A DNA stretch of 64,000 nucleotides from Glossina fuscipes (GCF_014805625.2 NW_023998416.1:33520375-33584374); one strand, 5' to 3'. Shown: positions 50,263 to 62,790, numbered from the stretch's first letter. Numbers and translations: made by a program. Notes: a model not told the origin generated them from the sequence alone.

Positions 50263-51614
50263 AGATTCCAACAATGGCACATGAATTCCTCTTTTCTTAA
50301 ACGTTATAAGATAGACTTATTTTATTTAACAATAACTTTTCTTTTTCGTACATAGAATTTTTCCGAAGCATTTACAGTTCGCTATATAGTTCTGACTTGT
50401 TGTCCTCAAGTAACAATTTGTCTGTCTTATCGTACGTTTACCTTTACTAGTGTAAGTTACCAGTCGCGAGATTTGTTGTTGAACACAAAGTTCTTTATTT
50501 GGGCCCTTGTAAAGTTGGGGTTACATTTGATATATAACATTACTATTTATTTATTTTAGTGATTATTTGATTAAAGTTTGAGTCCTCCACGTGGGATAGA
50601 ACAGTAGTAAATTCTGATGTGTAAGATGTAATGTGGTGTATGAGTATAAAAAGTTATATGAAGGAGTTGATGGATGTGAGAGCAAATACGTAACTGACTT
50701 TCTTCCCATTTTCAAATCTGTTTATGTGGTCCACTAATTCCCTTTGTGAATGCTCATTAAAAGCATGTTTGCTAAGTTCCAGGATTACATTTCAATGTAC
50801 GGGATTGAACACACTGCACGCAAGATGAGATAACTCAATTAATTCTTCAACTCTCACTGATTAGAGCGGCTTGTCTGAATGTTCTCTGCTTGAAGTTATG
50901 CTAAAGAAAACTGTGATAGTGAAAGCTAACTAGCAGTTACATGATTACCACCCTGTCCGATAACAACAGGTGGATTTGATCCGAAACTCAACCCACACGC
51001 CGCAAGTCATGATCTCGTGACTTTTTAGCAAAGCAATCGATTTCGATTTTATGAAGAGAACCTCGCCCAAGAAACTTTAGGGGGAGTGAAGTTGAATGTA
51101 TAATTTTCCACCAGATTGATCAGACAATATGTCTTCCGATTAATACAAGCTTCAAGCCATGACCTATTGTCTATTCATGTACGGCTTTTATTCTCACGTT
51201 GATTTCCAAAAGGGATGACGGCGTGAAAGGGCCTCAAATACTCTCCGTGTGGAGCCCATATTCTTTTTGAAGGATGGAATAAATAAGTGTTAGCGATGCA
51301 CAATACTGGAAGTAAAATATATCGTATCATTTATTTTATAATAAACATTCTATTACGCGAAAGAAACAGAAACATTTTCTCGCTCTTTATGCATACGTTT
51401 ATGTTTGTGGTGTCTTTGAAAAATATTTGCAGGATTTATAAACGAAATTGCAAAAGCACCTTGTGACAGTGGGCGTAAAAATGTATACAATTCAGATTTA
51501 TAAGGTGATGGCGTTTCGTAGGTGGCATGACTTACATGCAAATAAAAATGAGGGTTCAATAGCTGTCGAACAGACAGACAGACGTTATAAAAGTAAGAGC
51601 GGTAACAGAAAACA

Positions 51615-51651
51615 GAAAAAACAGAAAAAGAAAAGAAAAAAAAAAAAAACA
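51615..51651. repeat. A/AG-rich tract
   Basis: AAAAACAGAAAAAGAAAAG and a following A run. Lysine-rich open frames here are composition effects. Confidence 0.85.
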
Positions 51652-51724
51652 CAGACGGCCTTCAAATTGCTTAGAAAGTGTATATAGCAGTTAATCGATG
51701 ACGTTACGTGTACGTCGAGTACGT

Positions 51725-51762
51725 GAGAGTAAGTAAGAGTAAGTGTAGGTAAGTAAGTGTGC
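51725..51762. repeat. Imperfect (GTAA)n array
   Basis: GAGAGTAAGTAAGAGTAAGT then GTAGGTAAGTAAGTGTG. Confidence 0.75.
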
Positions 51763-52175
51763 GTGGGAGTTATGAGCCTTGTGTACAATTTTGACCATAA
51801 CAGCATTATTATGGCCACAAGGTGTTTTGTCGTGGTTATTACAACTAATGCTTTGTGTACTCTGGCATTTTGTGGTTGCTGCCAAGCAAATATAAATACA
51901 TTAATTTTTCACTTTTCTCTCCGTCATGTGCAAGGCAGGAAAGGAAAAGCACTTGAAGAGAAGGGGGTTTACGGTTATGATCTGTTCATATGTTAATTTA
52001 TAATCATTTATGGAAAATATAACTGGTAACTTATCAAGCGAATGGAGGTATTTTCTTTTACCCACAGAATAGTAAATACACGAACGAGTTGCAAGAGTCA
52101 ACGATGACGACTACGTCTCTACTACGTAATACGGTTATGTCGCATGTTATGTTGTTTATTTGCCTTTATAGTTAT

Positions 52176-52203
<28 letters not shown>
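52176..52203. repeat. (GT)n microsatellite
   Basis: About fourteen GT units ending in ATAT. Confidence 0.95.
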
Positions 52204-52206
<3 letters not shown>

Positions 52207-55200
52207 CGCATGCAGCTTTGAATTTTGAAAGATCGATTTACCGTGATTGGTGGTTTCGGTTTTTGCAGATTTCATTATAGATCACTTAGTAGTCAACACT
52301 TTTTGCGGTTGTTTGCTAAACAAATCAACAAAGTATCGTTTAATCAACGAGAAATGCAAACTTAAGAAACGTGCGGCAAAAAACACGAACACCTAAACAA
52401 AATATTAAATTCCATTTCTTAAGATTTTTTTTTTTCCTTATTTTTCTTTTTTTTTTTATTCGGTTTTAGTTTTTCTCCAAGTGAAAGTCGTTTGCGTTTT
52501 TTGCAATTATCTTAAATGTCTACCTATCTAGCAGAGCGCGGCTGGTTGGATGTTCGGCTTTGTCTCTATTTGTGTATATCGATATGTGTGCGCTTAAATT
52601 TTAGATGCTGGGAAAAGTGTCTATGCGCCCGATGTTTGTCTCTAGTCAAAGTAATAAATTAATCTTCAATAAATTATAGATTTTACGTTTTTCTGACTGT
52701 AAATTGTTAAATTTTTCCTTTTTCACCTCCATTTATTTTGTATTACCAAAGTACCAATCAAAAGTTTAACGAACTTTTAAAAGACAACAGCTCCTTATAC
52801 TTTTGCTCAAAGCCAAGACAATGCCTACACATGTACTTTTTCCCACAACCAACGAGATATTTGCGTACACATTAATGTCGATGGTAATGAACTCTTGCTC
52901 AAGAGCGGTAAGAACCGCTTTATAGTTTATGCAATATTCATAACGTATCTCTTTTCCGCGCGTTTAAATTTCTACGTAACCTATCTTTTCCTTTAGCGGT
53001 CTAATCGAAACTGCTGTGCACTTCAGGCCCTTCAGATTTTCTAAATTCATTATATGGTTTTCCAAGTGTATGTTGCATTGTTTGATTAGCACACAAGTGC
53101 TTCGAGTATATAAGACATAAATGTTCTGTCATCAGGTTCGATCCTGTTAATTTCCCTCTCGTCCCCAACATGTTTTTGGAAAAATGTATGTCGTGAGTAG
53201 TATGAGCGACGGTACAGGGTGGCCTGTGTTCCACTATTGTGTTTTCTTTAGATAAACAAAGTTCTTCGCTAACAATTCCTTAAGAGGCCTCTTAGTAGAT
53301 ATTGAAATGCAGCAAAGTTCTCTAAAGCTTGCAACCTTCAGCAAGTCGCCCGCTTAAATGAACATGTAAGGCGACGAAAAAGTTAGGTCTTAATTTTTTG
53401 TGGCCCATTTCCCCATACATTCTGTACACACTTTATAGAATTGCTGGAGCGAAAAGAACAAAAATGTTGTCTGTATAGTTATCGACTAAGAATATTGTCG
53501 ATTACCTATACAATTACGAATTTCTTATTAAAGTTTCGTTTGCAATTTAGTTGCGGTTTACATATGCGGTATAGTTGTATATAAACAGACAGAGACGTGC
53601 GTTTTTCCTGCAATTTGTATTTATAATTAGTAGTAAAAGTAATTAAGTTGTCGATGCCTCACTTTATTGATGTTGGTGATGAGTATGACATCATATAACT
53701 ATTTATTGCTAAAATTAAATGGAGCTCATAATTCAAGCTGAAAAAGGGGGTAACACATAAAAAAAAAAAAAACAAAGGAATAAAATTCTGCTAATTATGA
53801 TGAGGAGCGTGTTGTAGTGGTTGAAAGCTCGTTAATTATTATTATTATCATTTTCGCTTTTATATTTTTGTGATGTCTGCTGTGCTTTGCATATGAACTT
53901 TCTGTTCATTTGATGAGTTGTCTGGTTGTCATTAAACGGACAATTGCTGTCAAGTAATGTGTAACAAAACGACTTTTCCGCACATATGTTAACACGAACG
54001 TTCGCATTCATATTCATATGTTTAGCATATCATGAACCGTTTTCCTCTCTTCAACTCAGTGGTAGTTGTATGACTTTCTTATTTTTGCCGTTGCTTTTGA
54101 TATTTATATTTTGTTTGTCTTTTTTGCTTTTGTTGTATTGTTTATTACATGTCTTCATTAGCTATAGTAGTTTCGTTTTAAAGACTGGTAGCGACTACCG
54201 CTGCCTTTCTTACTGTCTGACTAAAGCAGTGAGATACAATTTCACGGGAATTATCATAAGTGCCTGAATGTCTCAATGCCTGGTCGATCGTTTTCTTAAT
54301 TACTTAGATAAACTAATTCAAATGTAAATGAATACAATGGATATCCATTAACCGACTTTGATACGAACACGTCCATCAAACATTGACTTATGCTGTGAAG
54401 TTTTCAATGTGATTTACTTAGTTTCGTAAAAGAGTTTGTAAGCGAATGCCGAAGCGAATGCCAGAAAAGAGCTACATTAATAGTCGTCAGCTTATCATAG
54501 AAACTGCTTGCAGAAAACATCATTCCAAAGTGGAAGTAACAAGTAGATTTTTATGTTTTTCCAAAGAGTTTCAAAAGTGACTTGATTCTAGAGCAAAAAT
54601 TAGAATTTTCAGTAGATATTATGCAAGACACCTTGTGACAACATCCATCCCACAAACAGCAAAGATGGTGAATAACTAAGCAACGAGTGCACTACATGCA
54701 TCAAATCAATACTAGACTAGTGTTGCGTGCACGAAGGGCCATGCAAAACGTTTGTCTTTCATGAATTTGGGTCACTCTAGCAGCTATTTCATAGCTACTC
54801 GCGGTCTCGTCGAATGTTTGCAAATCCTATTTCTAATTCCAGCTTTCGATGATGACTTGCCAAAGAAATAATACACGCCTCAATAATTCTTCGGTCTGAC
54901 ACATCTACGGCAAACATTGCTGACACACCCATGATTTTTGCATAGCACGAACCTAGAACCCATGTTTTCAATAAGCTAAAAGCCTTAGTTTATTTAGGGG
55001 CGCCAGCAAAAGTTGATGAACAAGGTCGCTGGTTAATTTTTTAGATATTTTAATAATTAATTGATACATCGCGCTTTTTGGTGTTAAGAACTAAGCTCAT
55101 GGAAAATGCATGCAATCAGACTAGTCCCCGTGTGGCATCCTCTTTTGGCAAACTGTTGGTATAAAATAATAACGCAATTCTTAAAATTTCTCGACAAAAA

Positions 55201-55289
55201 TCGCTGATTAATACTATTTAGGTATAGTAAGTTGATGAGCAATTTCTGATCGGAAGAGTTAGTTTTCGGACTTTCTTCCATATCAGCAG

Positions 55290-55560
55290 TCTTACAACAA
55301 GCAAGCGTTTATATGGCAACAAGCTTCAATTATTAATATTTTATGTTGGAATTTATTCCTTGATAGTAGTTGGACATAAATATTAAAAATCCTATGACGT
55401 AAGTCAATTTTTTTTAACTCCGCCTCATATAAGAATTCACGTGGGAAGCAAACCTTTATACGGCGAAAAGCTCTAATTTTTAATATTTGATGGAGAAAAT
55501 TAATCTTTATTAGCAGTGCGACATAAGAGGTTCGTGTACCAAAGTTGAACCACGTAGGTC
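55290..55560. repeat. Diverged internal repeat shared with the 35-36 kb element
   Basis: Two roughly parallel blocks start with TTATATGGCAACAAGCTTCA and TTATACGGCGAAAAGCTCTA. Each is followed by AATTNTTAATATTTNATG, GGAATTTATTCC or GAAAATTAATCTTTATTAGC, and then GACATAAA or GACATAAGAGG. The same block (TAATATTTTATGATGGAAAT, AGTAATTTGACATAAAAGTT) occurs at 35.6-35.8 kb. The 150-codon open frame on the minus strand here lies in repeat sequence. Confidence 0.5.
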
Positions 55561-57120
55561 GGCTTTGCACTTTCAAAATAGTTGTGGGGTATGTGTTGGT
55601 CGGCCTTGGGCAGAAAAATGCGTACGAGCGTGCCTCGCTTAACGCGGTTAATTCGTAGCGTATTGCATCGAAATCGTGCTTTACAAGCATCGTTTTAGTG
55701 ACGGTTAGTGTGACGGTGGAAAATTGAAGCATCATTGAGTACATAGGAAAAACAAGAAAATGATCGGTTCTGTTCTAATTACTTGCGTACTTCTCTTTGA
55801 AAAAGAAAAGCACAAAATCAAGCTCGCTTTTTTAGATAGAGTGTGAAGCGCTTATCCATGACACCCACGAAATTTTCGTGCTATCGAAAATATGCATCAG
55901 TTTTATGGTGTCCTATGAAAGCGGTACAAACATTTGCAAAATTGAATACAACTTTTGTGTTGAATATACATTATGTATACATTAGTTAGTTGTATTAACA
56001 ATTTTAGTAACACTAATGATAAAAAAAAAAAATAAATAAAAAAAACAAACTAGACAGCCGTGTAATTTTTGAATCGTCGTTAACTTTAAATCTGCTTAAC
56101 ATGCCGTCACCAACTGATTTGTTTGATAGTCAAAATGTAAATAAAAATACTACTCCTTATAATTATTACGAGATTTTCCGTGTTTTTTCTTTTTAATTAT
56201 TATTTGTGAAACAAGTTTTTCTGCTCCGCATTCATTTTTTATTACACCGTTACGCATATAGCATGTGGTGCTTTTTGATCCTAAACTATTAATACTTGAC
56301 GCGAATTGCTAACTAAAGAGCAAGTGTGTGCTTATATTTATTTATTGGCGCCATGTTAATTGGAAAAGTAAAAACAACTACAACTTCATTAATTAACATT
56401 AACATAACTTACTGATAAGTTTTTTTAGATAGCCACCACCAAAGGATGAATGTGTGCTAAGTTAGTTATCTTCCTTGCAATAAATACCGAGATCTGAATT
56501 AAATACCGAATTGTTGTTCGCCCGTCCATCTGTCCGTCTCTGGTCTTCTGTCCCCACCACCACCTAAAACTCAGTATTTTTGATGTGGCCGAACACTCAG
56601 TGGATGTCTCCTATTCGCGTAATACGGCGACGGTCGGAAAGAAATGAGGAAAGAAATAGAAATCTAATCGGTAGGTGTTATGTCTTTACCGGCTGAGCAC
56701 TCACTAAAGCTACCACTAAAATAAACTGAACGGGACTGGGCAAGACCAGGTAGGGTATTAAAACGTTGTAAGAACAAGTTCCCGTAAACAATTTTTTAAA
56801 AGATCTCCTAAAAATAAATGGAATCTATGTCCGCCCATCTCACTATTAATAAATTTCTTGCCTTTTATCATATATTCAAATTAATCTTGAAAATTATCTC
56901 CGGTCGACTGAGTCATTCATAAAAAATGATCGGATTATTGGTAATCTCGTTTCCTTAAGGGACTGCCAAATTTCCAACTCAAGTATATGAACCAATTCAA
57001 GGCAAAAGTTTGCAAGAAACGTGATTAAGTAGCTCTGCCCTCCGCAAATAATCTCTTTATATACATTGTTACGAGCATATTACTATTACCTAATTTCATG
57101 GCTTCATTTTTAATCCGTTA

Positions 57121-57290
57121 ACCTAATTTCCCGACAATCGTTTTCCTCGGCCGGGAGCTGCATGACGCGCCTGCGAATGGGCACTCGCTTTTCCGCTGCC
57201 TGCTTTCCCACTAATCTTTTTCATCGGTCGGCAGCCGCATGACGGGCCGTGAACGTGCGTTTGCATTTTTCCCTCTCTAGGGAGATTATT
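57121..57290. repeat. GC-rich 77-base tandem duplication
   Basis: Two diverged units about 77 bases apart share CTCGGCCGGGAGCTGCATGA and ATCGGTCGGCAGCCGCATGA, each followed by CG(C/G)GCC. The stretch is markedly more GC-rich than everything around it. It has no convincing ORF and matches nothing I recognise. It lies just beyond the tail end of SINE copy 2. Confidence 0.7.
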
Positions 57291-57361
57291 ATTTAGGAAA
57301 ATTAATTATCCGGAATGAACTGGATTTGGGATTTCCGTAACATGATTAAACTTTACCCCTA

Positions 57362-57510
57362 ATAAGAAAAATAAAATCTAAGACTAAAGTTTTAAAGCAC
57401 ATAGCATGTAAGGCTATCGGATTTATTGAAAGTTCCACCGCACTTGCGATGTGAATCCCGAACATTGGGTTGCTAATCAAGACGCTTTGCCCAGTCGACC
57501 ACTTAGACGG
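57362..57510 (-). mobile_element. tRNA-derived SINE, copy 2 (longer)
   Basis: On the minus strand from 57510, CCGTCTAAGTGGTCGACTGG followed by GCAAAGCG resembles a Ser/Leu-type tRNA D-arm and Pol III A box (GTGGCCGAGTGGTTAAGGCG). A TTAGCAA anticodon-loop-like heptamer follows, then a degenerate B box (TGTTCGGGATTC). The tRNA-unrelated part runs through TAGCCTTACATGCTATGTGC to an AT-rich end near AGTCTTAGATTTTATTTTTC. The body and end are shared with 50157-50262. No poly-A tail is evident. No matching SINE family can be named from sequence alone. Confidence 0.72.
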
Positions 57511-57546
57511 ATAAGTGAAATGTAAAATTTTAAAAAGGTTTACATT

Positions 57547-58246
57547 TTATTTCCTTTGATTTCCAAAAATATGGAAATTTCGTTTTTGTCGACAAGTTGT
57601 GGTTGCTCCCTTAGATTTTGCATTTGTTGTACTCTTCGCTTTTGGGGCCTTCGGTTTGGTTGCGATCGATTTAACAGCCGCTTTGATCGATTTGGCTTAC
57701 ACTGTAGCTGCCTTCTTAATATTTTTCACGTTTGCTATCTCGATTTTCTTCTTTTCCGAGCTCTTCTTCGTAGCGTCAGCTCTCACTTTCTTACTAGCGG
57801 CCACGGAGGCATACCTTCTTTTCTCACTTTCTGCACTAGCAGTTCCTTTTTTTTTTACCCCCAGCTAAAACAGTTTTCTTTTTAGCGTTCTACCACTTTA
57901 CTTCCGCTAGCACTCGCTTCTTTTTTAACATCTTTAGTTACTCCAGCCGGATGCACGTTCATCTTTTGTTTGAATCTGAAAGTTTCAAATGTTTGTTAAT
58001 GAAACGAGCCAATTTCTGCGGACTGCTTTTATTAGTCTTGTTAATACATATTTTAACAGCCAGTAAATGTGAGTCGCCATTTTTTCTTTCTGTAAAATTT
58101 TTAATGGCAGCGTCAACCATTTTTTGCTTTGGTGGGTGCAAAGGTGCGGTCGAAGACTTCTTAACTCTTTAAACGGCAGTAGAGATTTTCTTCATCTTTT
58201 TGTCCGAGAACGATATAATTTCGGTTTTTTTCCATAGAATAAACAT
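57547..58246 (-). pseudogene. Linker histone H1 relic
   Basis: Read on the minus strand, 58140-57980 encodes HPPKQKMVDAAIKNFTERK, then HLLAVKICI and KLARFINKHLK. These are the opening helix, the middle and the third helix of the H1/H5 globular domain, normally a winged helix that binds linker DNA. An ATG at 58246 lies in the same frame and leads into a Lys/Ser-rich stretch resembling an H1 N-terminal tail, broken by a TAA at 58171-58169. The globular frame ends at a TGA (57961-57959). A second frame then carries DVKKEASASGSKVVER before a TAA (57884-57882). A third frame carries a long Ala/Lys/Thr tail (for example KPKAPKAKSTTNAKSKGATT) with a TAA at 57699-57697, ending at 57549-57547. The span of about 233 codons fits fly H1. 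All three minus-strand frames are used in turn, so this is a broken gene. No core histone genes are seen nearby, so it lies outside a histone cluster. Since H1 genes lack introns, a retrocopy cannot be told from a translocated cluster copy. Confidence 0.82.
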
Positions 58247-61200
58247 TTAACTTATTTTACTTATATAAAAGAAAAATAAATAAATAAAGTTTCAATAATA
58301 TTCAATGACTTACTTAGGGCATAGGCCACCATAATTGCCTAAAAAAAAAAAAGAAAAGAATATTCTTTGGAATTTTGTGTTTTTCGATGAAAGGAAAAGT
58401 GGGACAATAAAAACATTTGAGGGGGTTATTATGGGCGCCTTAAAGTATTGGAAAAAAATTATTTTTGAAAAATACTAAAAAATGACAACACCGCTGCCTT
58501 TCTCTGGAGACAATTTTAGCGCGACAAGCTCTACGGTAAGCAGCATAACTGGTACAAATTTGATATAAAATGAAATTATTTAATCTATATTCCTATTCTA
58601 TTATATAGTAACGCACTTAGGGTTTTTTGAAAACATTGATTTTTGTGTAATTGGCCAATGTTTGTGTGAAAAAGTGTAATCTTTGACCAAGAAAAGGTTG
58701 CCGTGTTATTAATAAAAAATATTTTAATTAACTTATCGAAAAAGTGTTACGTATTTAACCCATGAATTTTGTTTTGAAGACACAGTAAAAAATTCGAATG
58801 AAAAAAATGAAAATTATTTGAGTTATTTGAGAATCGTAATAAACTTTTAATTATTTTTTGCTATTAGTCTATGATTCCAGATCAGCAAAACTGCCTTTCG
58901 AATTTTAAAAATTCCCTCTGTTCCATTTTTCTCGAAGATTTTATGGTACAATCAGCTGAGCTTTCTTGATTCGGTCAGCGTCGACTTTAAACCCCAAATT
59001 GATTGATTAGATACAAATATCCAGCTTCAAAAGTTTAATGACTTTCCGAATAGTAGTCATACCGTCACTAAAATTACGCACACCAAAACCAATCGCTATG
59101 TCCAAGACATATTGCTTACGAACACTACTGTATTTTCAGGAAAAACTTTTGGTAGGTAATGAGCTTATGTCCACGTATTCTAGAAGACCCAAAGCATTTC
59201 TTAACCAAAAAAGCGATTTCCGAAACACTTAAGATGGTCTACCTCGTCAACGTTTTAAAAGTTATGTTTTTGGATCACAGTTACTTTAATATTTGGTTCA
59301 ATATTACCACTAAGTACTATACTCGACCTATATCATCACAATAAGTATCACAGAATTAACTGCATTTCTTCGAATGGAAGTTTGAAGTAATTGGTGTCCG
59401 ATTCACCGCATTCCCCGCTTGATCACTCAGAACGACTGTTAAATCTCAAAAAGAAAGCAAATTTTAATTAAATGATGAGTCGGTTGCGGCAATTGAAGCA
59501 AACACATTGAGTTGTTAGATAAGCTTTGGATTGATTGTATCATTCCTCAAAGAGACTATGTTGACGAGTTAACTCAAAGTTTACAAAGCAAAAAAACGTT
59601 TTTTCTTACATAGTCCCTGAATTTGTTGATCGACATATAACTTACTCGTTGATCATGAAAAGAGCAGACTCCCTTAGAGCAGGATTTAGCTTGGCCTTGA
59701 TGCTAGTTGGATTCAAACGTTTCCCGTGAAAGCAATATATCACGTAATCAATATATTTCGTTTTCACAAATTAAATGACAGTGTTCACCACCAAAATAAA
59801 CAACATATAGCGTATTTCCCCAAGCTGTAAAGGCAAGCTTCATAAGTTTATGAGTTTAGTATTTTGAAAGCCAAACATTTTTTTTCAAAAAACATCTGGC
59901 GCATGGCTATCTAAACTCCGAATAGTTCAGAGCGTACCTTTGCATAGAAAATTTTAATTGATTTTTATGTCATAATCTTACATTCACACTCGCACCCAAA
60001 CAAGAGCTTTCCTTGCAAACAGCTTGCAGTTTCCTTTAAAAAAAGATCAAAGAAAACCTTTGATTGTACGTAACGGTGACTTGTGGCGGTATACTTCACT
60101 TTTAGTTGAAATAATTAACATTATTTTGCTAATGACTATCGTACACTTTGCCGAGGCCATTGCATCAATGAAGCACTCCCTAGAGCAATACTCAACTAAC
60201 AAAAACTTAAAAATGGTAAAGAAATCTTTTCATTTAACAAGTTACATTTATTAATAATAGTCGTAAGGTTTTTGAAAAGTTGTTCGCAATAATAATGTTT
60301 ATATGTATTGCAAGGGAAGTGCTAATGTGAAGTCTAAGATATGCAAAAATGAAATTTTTTGTTATAAATTTGTAAAGTCTCTCTTATAAGCAATATAAAC
60401 GCGCATAAAGCATTTCTTTATCGTAATATTTCACAAAACACTCATGATACATTTCAATTTGCTTCAGTATGGTAAGACTATTCAAGATTCTGCAATTGTG
60501 CAATATCTTGTTTGGGATTGCTTTTCCATGGCTCCAGTTAAGTAGCCACGCTGAGCTTATTTCAAATGGCGCCTGAAAGCGTTTTCCGACTCCCACGCTT
60601 CAATGCAAACATAGTTAGAAATAACACCCATTTTTCGCATAAAATATGCGCATGTAATGCTGGACCGCTATTATCTTATGCAAAATTTTATGGTAAACAA
60701 GTAAAGCCTAAACCTTAATCATACCGACGCGTTCTTGTGGGCTTGCAGGCTCGTTTGGATTTCATAGATCGCACTCATGCCTTGGTCTAGTCGCGAGATA
60801 CAAAAACATTGAATTTTTAATGGCAAATAAAGAAAAAATAAAATTATTTTGCTGTCGCGTATATCGACAGTCAAAGACACAGATAGTTGAATAGATTTCA
60901 CTAACATGCCCCCCGTAAACATCAATTTTATAATTGTTTATTGTAAAATGTGTCTCAGTACAAGAATACTGTAAATTATTAAATTACGTAATAGTCATTT
61001 GCAAATAAAATTTATTGCAAATTCGCGGAAAAGCCTTAGCTGTGTTGATTTAACAATGCAAAAAAACAATGTTTGCCTTATAGCGAATTTTGAATACCCA
61101 CCACGCAAAGAATCAGTGGAACCAAATCGGGTATATGGTAAAAGTGGAAGACAGAAAAAAATCAAAGCTGGTAGGCAGATATCCAATACTTGTGCATAAG

Positions 61201-61484
61201 GTATCTAAAGAGGGACCACATTTTCGAAATACTTTTGTCATTAAAAAATCGCACATCTGTTGGTGTCATTCTTGTAGCATCATGACTTCACCGTCATAAA
61301 TACATATGAAGACACCGCATGCGCTATGTGCTCAATAGATAATTTTCGTAAATTTCGTTTCACACCAACTTAATATTTTTCAGGCGTCCTTCTTTTGAAC
61401 CGACATCTATCGACAATATCTTGTCGTAGCCGCTAACGGCCCCCGTATAGTACATGGTATATGAAAATAGTGCCAACTATCAGA
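58247..61484. other. AT-rich non-coding stretch upstream of the H1 relic
   Basis: I looked for core histone genes or a divergent promoter next to the H1 relic and saw none. Only short random ORFs. Confidence 0.5.
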
Positions 61485-61642
61485 CTTCCCTCGCTTAATT
61501 CCTAAAAATGTATTTCTGGGACATTTCAATTACTGATATATGAACACAATGTCGTTCAAATGTCTTCCTTCGCTAAATTCGTAGAAATGTGTTTCTGAGA
61601 TATTGCAGATGCTGAGATATGAACACGATGTCGTTCAAATGC
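61485..61642. repeat. 79-base diverged tandem duplication
   Basis: Units start CTTCCCTCGCTTAATTCCTA (61485) and CTTCCTTCGCTAAATTCGTA (61564). Both end GAACACAATGTCGTTCAAAT or GAACACGATGTCGTTCAAAT. Conservation is highest at the 3' end of the unit. Confidence 0.8.
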
Positions 61643-62594
61643 AACTCAAAGAAATTATTAGCATCAACGGTAAAGCCGATATACATTTCAATTGCTCGGG
61701 ATTAGGTGGGTACTATGAAGCGCTTATACCCGAAGAAACCAACGCTGAGGAGTGCTACCAGCGGCAATAAATTCTATTGCGACAATCACTAAAGGAAATA
61801 CGACGGCCAAAAACGTTTTGTAGCCTGACCATGTTTGGCCTCATCTTTCGAGGGAAGGTTAGAAAAATAAAACTGAAAAATAGAAGCATCTGATTAACAT
61901 CTGTTTTCTTCGATCACTTATTGTCATTCTGAGCAGACCTCCTACTTATGCGGCGATACTCAAAGCATGAGCGCGTCCGTATTGTACATTGCCTCATAGG
62001 ACTGGCATGAAATTCGTAAAAGATGGACAAAGTGTATATCTAGTGACTCGTGACTAGTAAAACCTTCGGCAACGAATTATATTTGCACCTTGCAAACGGC
62101 ATTACACTTTTGCTTACTACATTTAATAGCTGATAGATTAAAAGGGTTCGTTGTGCTTAACACTTTTATTGTAGCGATATTTATGATTACCACGTGCAAT
62201 ATTGTGCCGGAGATGCCGCTATTTTCGATTCCATTTGTACAACCTTCGCATAGGTTAAGCTATGCATATACCAGTACGAGAGCACATTGTGGCGGTTTAC
62301 ATTGGTTGCCTGCACTCGTGTGCTGTTAGTTTAACGCACGTTTCACTTGTGTTTCATATATTTAAACCTGTCGAGACATTCCCTGGTACAACAAGCTTCA
62401 TTGCTATAAAGAACGCATAGTACCTAAAAACCGCATGCAGAAAGTAAGTAGTATGCAGGTTAACCGCGCTAACGAGCATTCGGAAACGAGAAATACGCAT
62501 TACAACGCACTTTGTGAAGTGTAACAAACCGAAATAATAAAAAGCTTAACTCAATTTTATATTTATGGGAGTGTGCTCATTTTGTCATGGTGTA

Positions 62595-62790
62595 TAGTAT
62601 ATATACATATTTTTGCTCAGCGTGAAATTCTGAATCAACCAAGCCATGCTTATCCGTCTGTGTGTCCGTGCAATGTGTTGTCGACCTTCCTCATGCTACA
62701 AAAATGGCGATATCGCCCTCAAATGTGATAGAAACATCGACAGTAGAATGGGAAAAGCTAGGTATGTTAGTTTTTAATTAATTGTGATGG
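62595..62790 (-). mobile_element. Group B-like repeat fragment, reverse
   Basis: TATATACATATTTTTGCTCA, GCGTGAAATTCTGAATCAAC and CTTATCCGTCTGTGTGTCCG are the inverted form of the AAGAATATAT / GGACAGACGG core. Family assignment is tentative. Confidence 0.4.

Larger units (their letters stand above)
50263..55289. other. Non-coding stretch rich in simple sequence
   Basis: It holds the A/AG, GTAA and GT arrays plus T-rich runs near 52420-52460 and poly-A near 53758-53773. No ORF with recognisable content. Confidence 0.5.

Noticed and set aside
50202..50285. Functional tRNA gene on the minus strand
   Set aside because: Good T-arm but no matching acceptor stem or complete D-arm; shares a body with the 57.4 kb copy, so it is a SINE.
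51448..51687. Lys-rich frame resembling a nuclear signal
   Set aside because: Produced by an A/AG-rich tract.
51725..51762. Telomere-like repeat
   Set aside because: Irregular GTAA units, not a telomeric motif; flies of this type lack simple telomere repeats.
55292..55744. 150-codon open frame on the minus strand
   Set aside because: Much of it lies in a diverged repeat block that recurs at 35.6-35.8 kb; no motif or start context, so it is treated as chance openness of a repeat.
57556..57885. Hydrophobic plus-strand frames that look like membrane proteins
   Set aside because: They are the antisense of the lysine-rich H1 tail: Lys codons read backwards give Phe and Leu.
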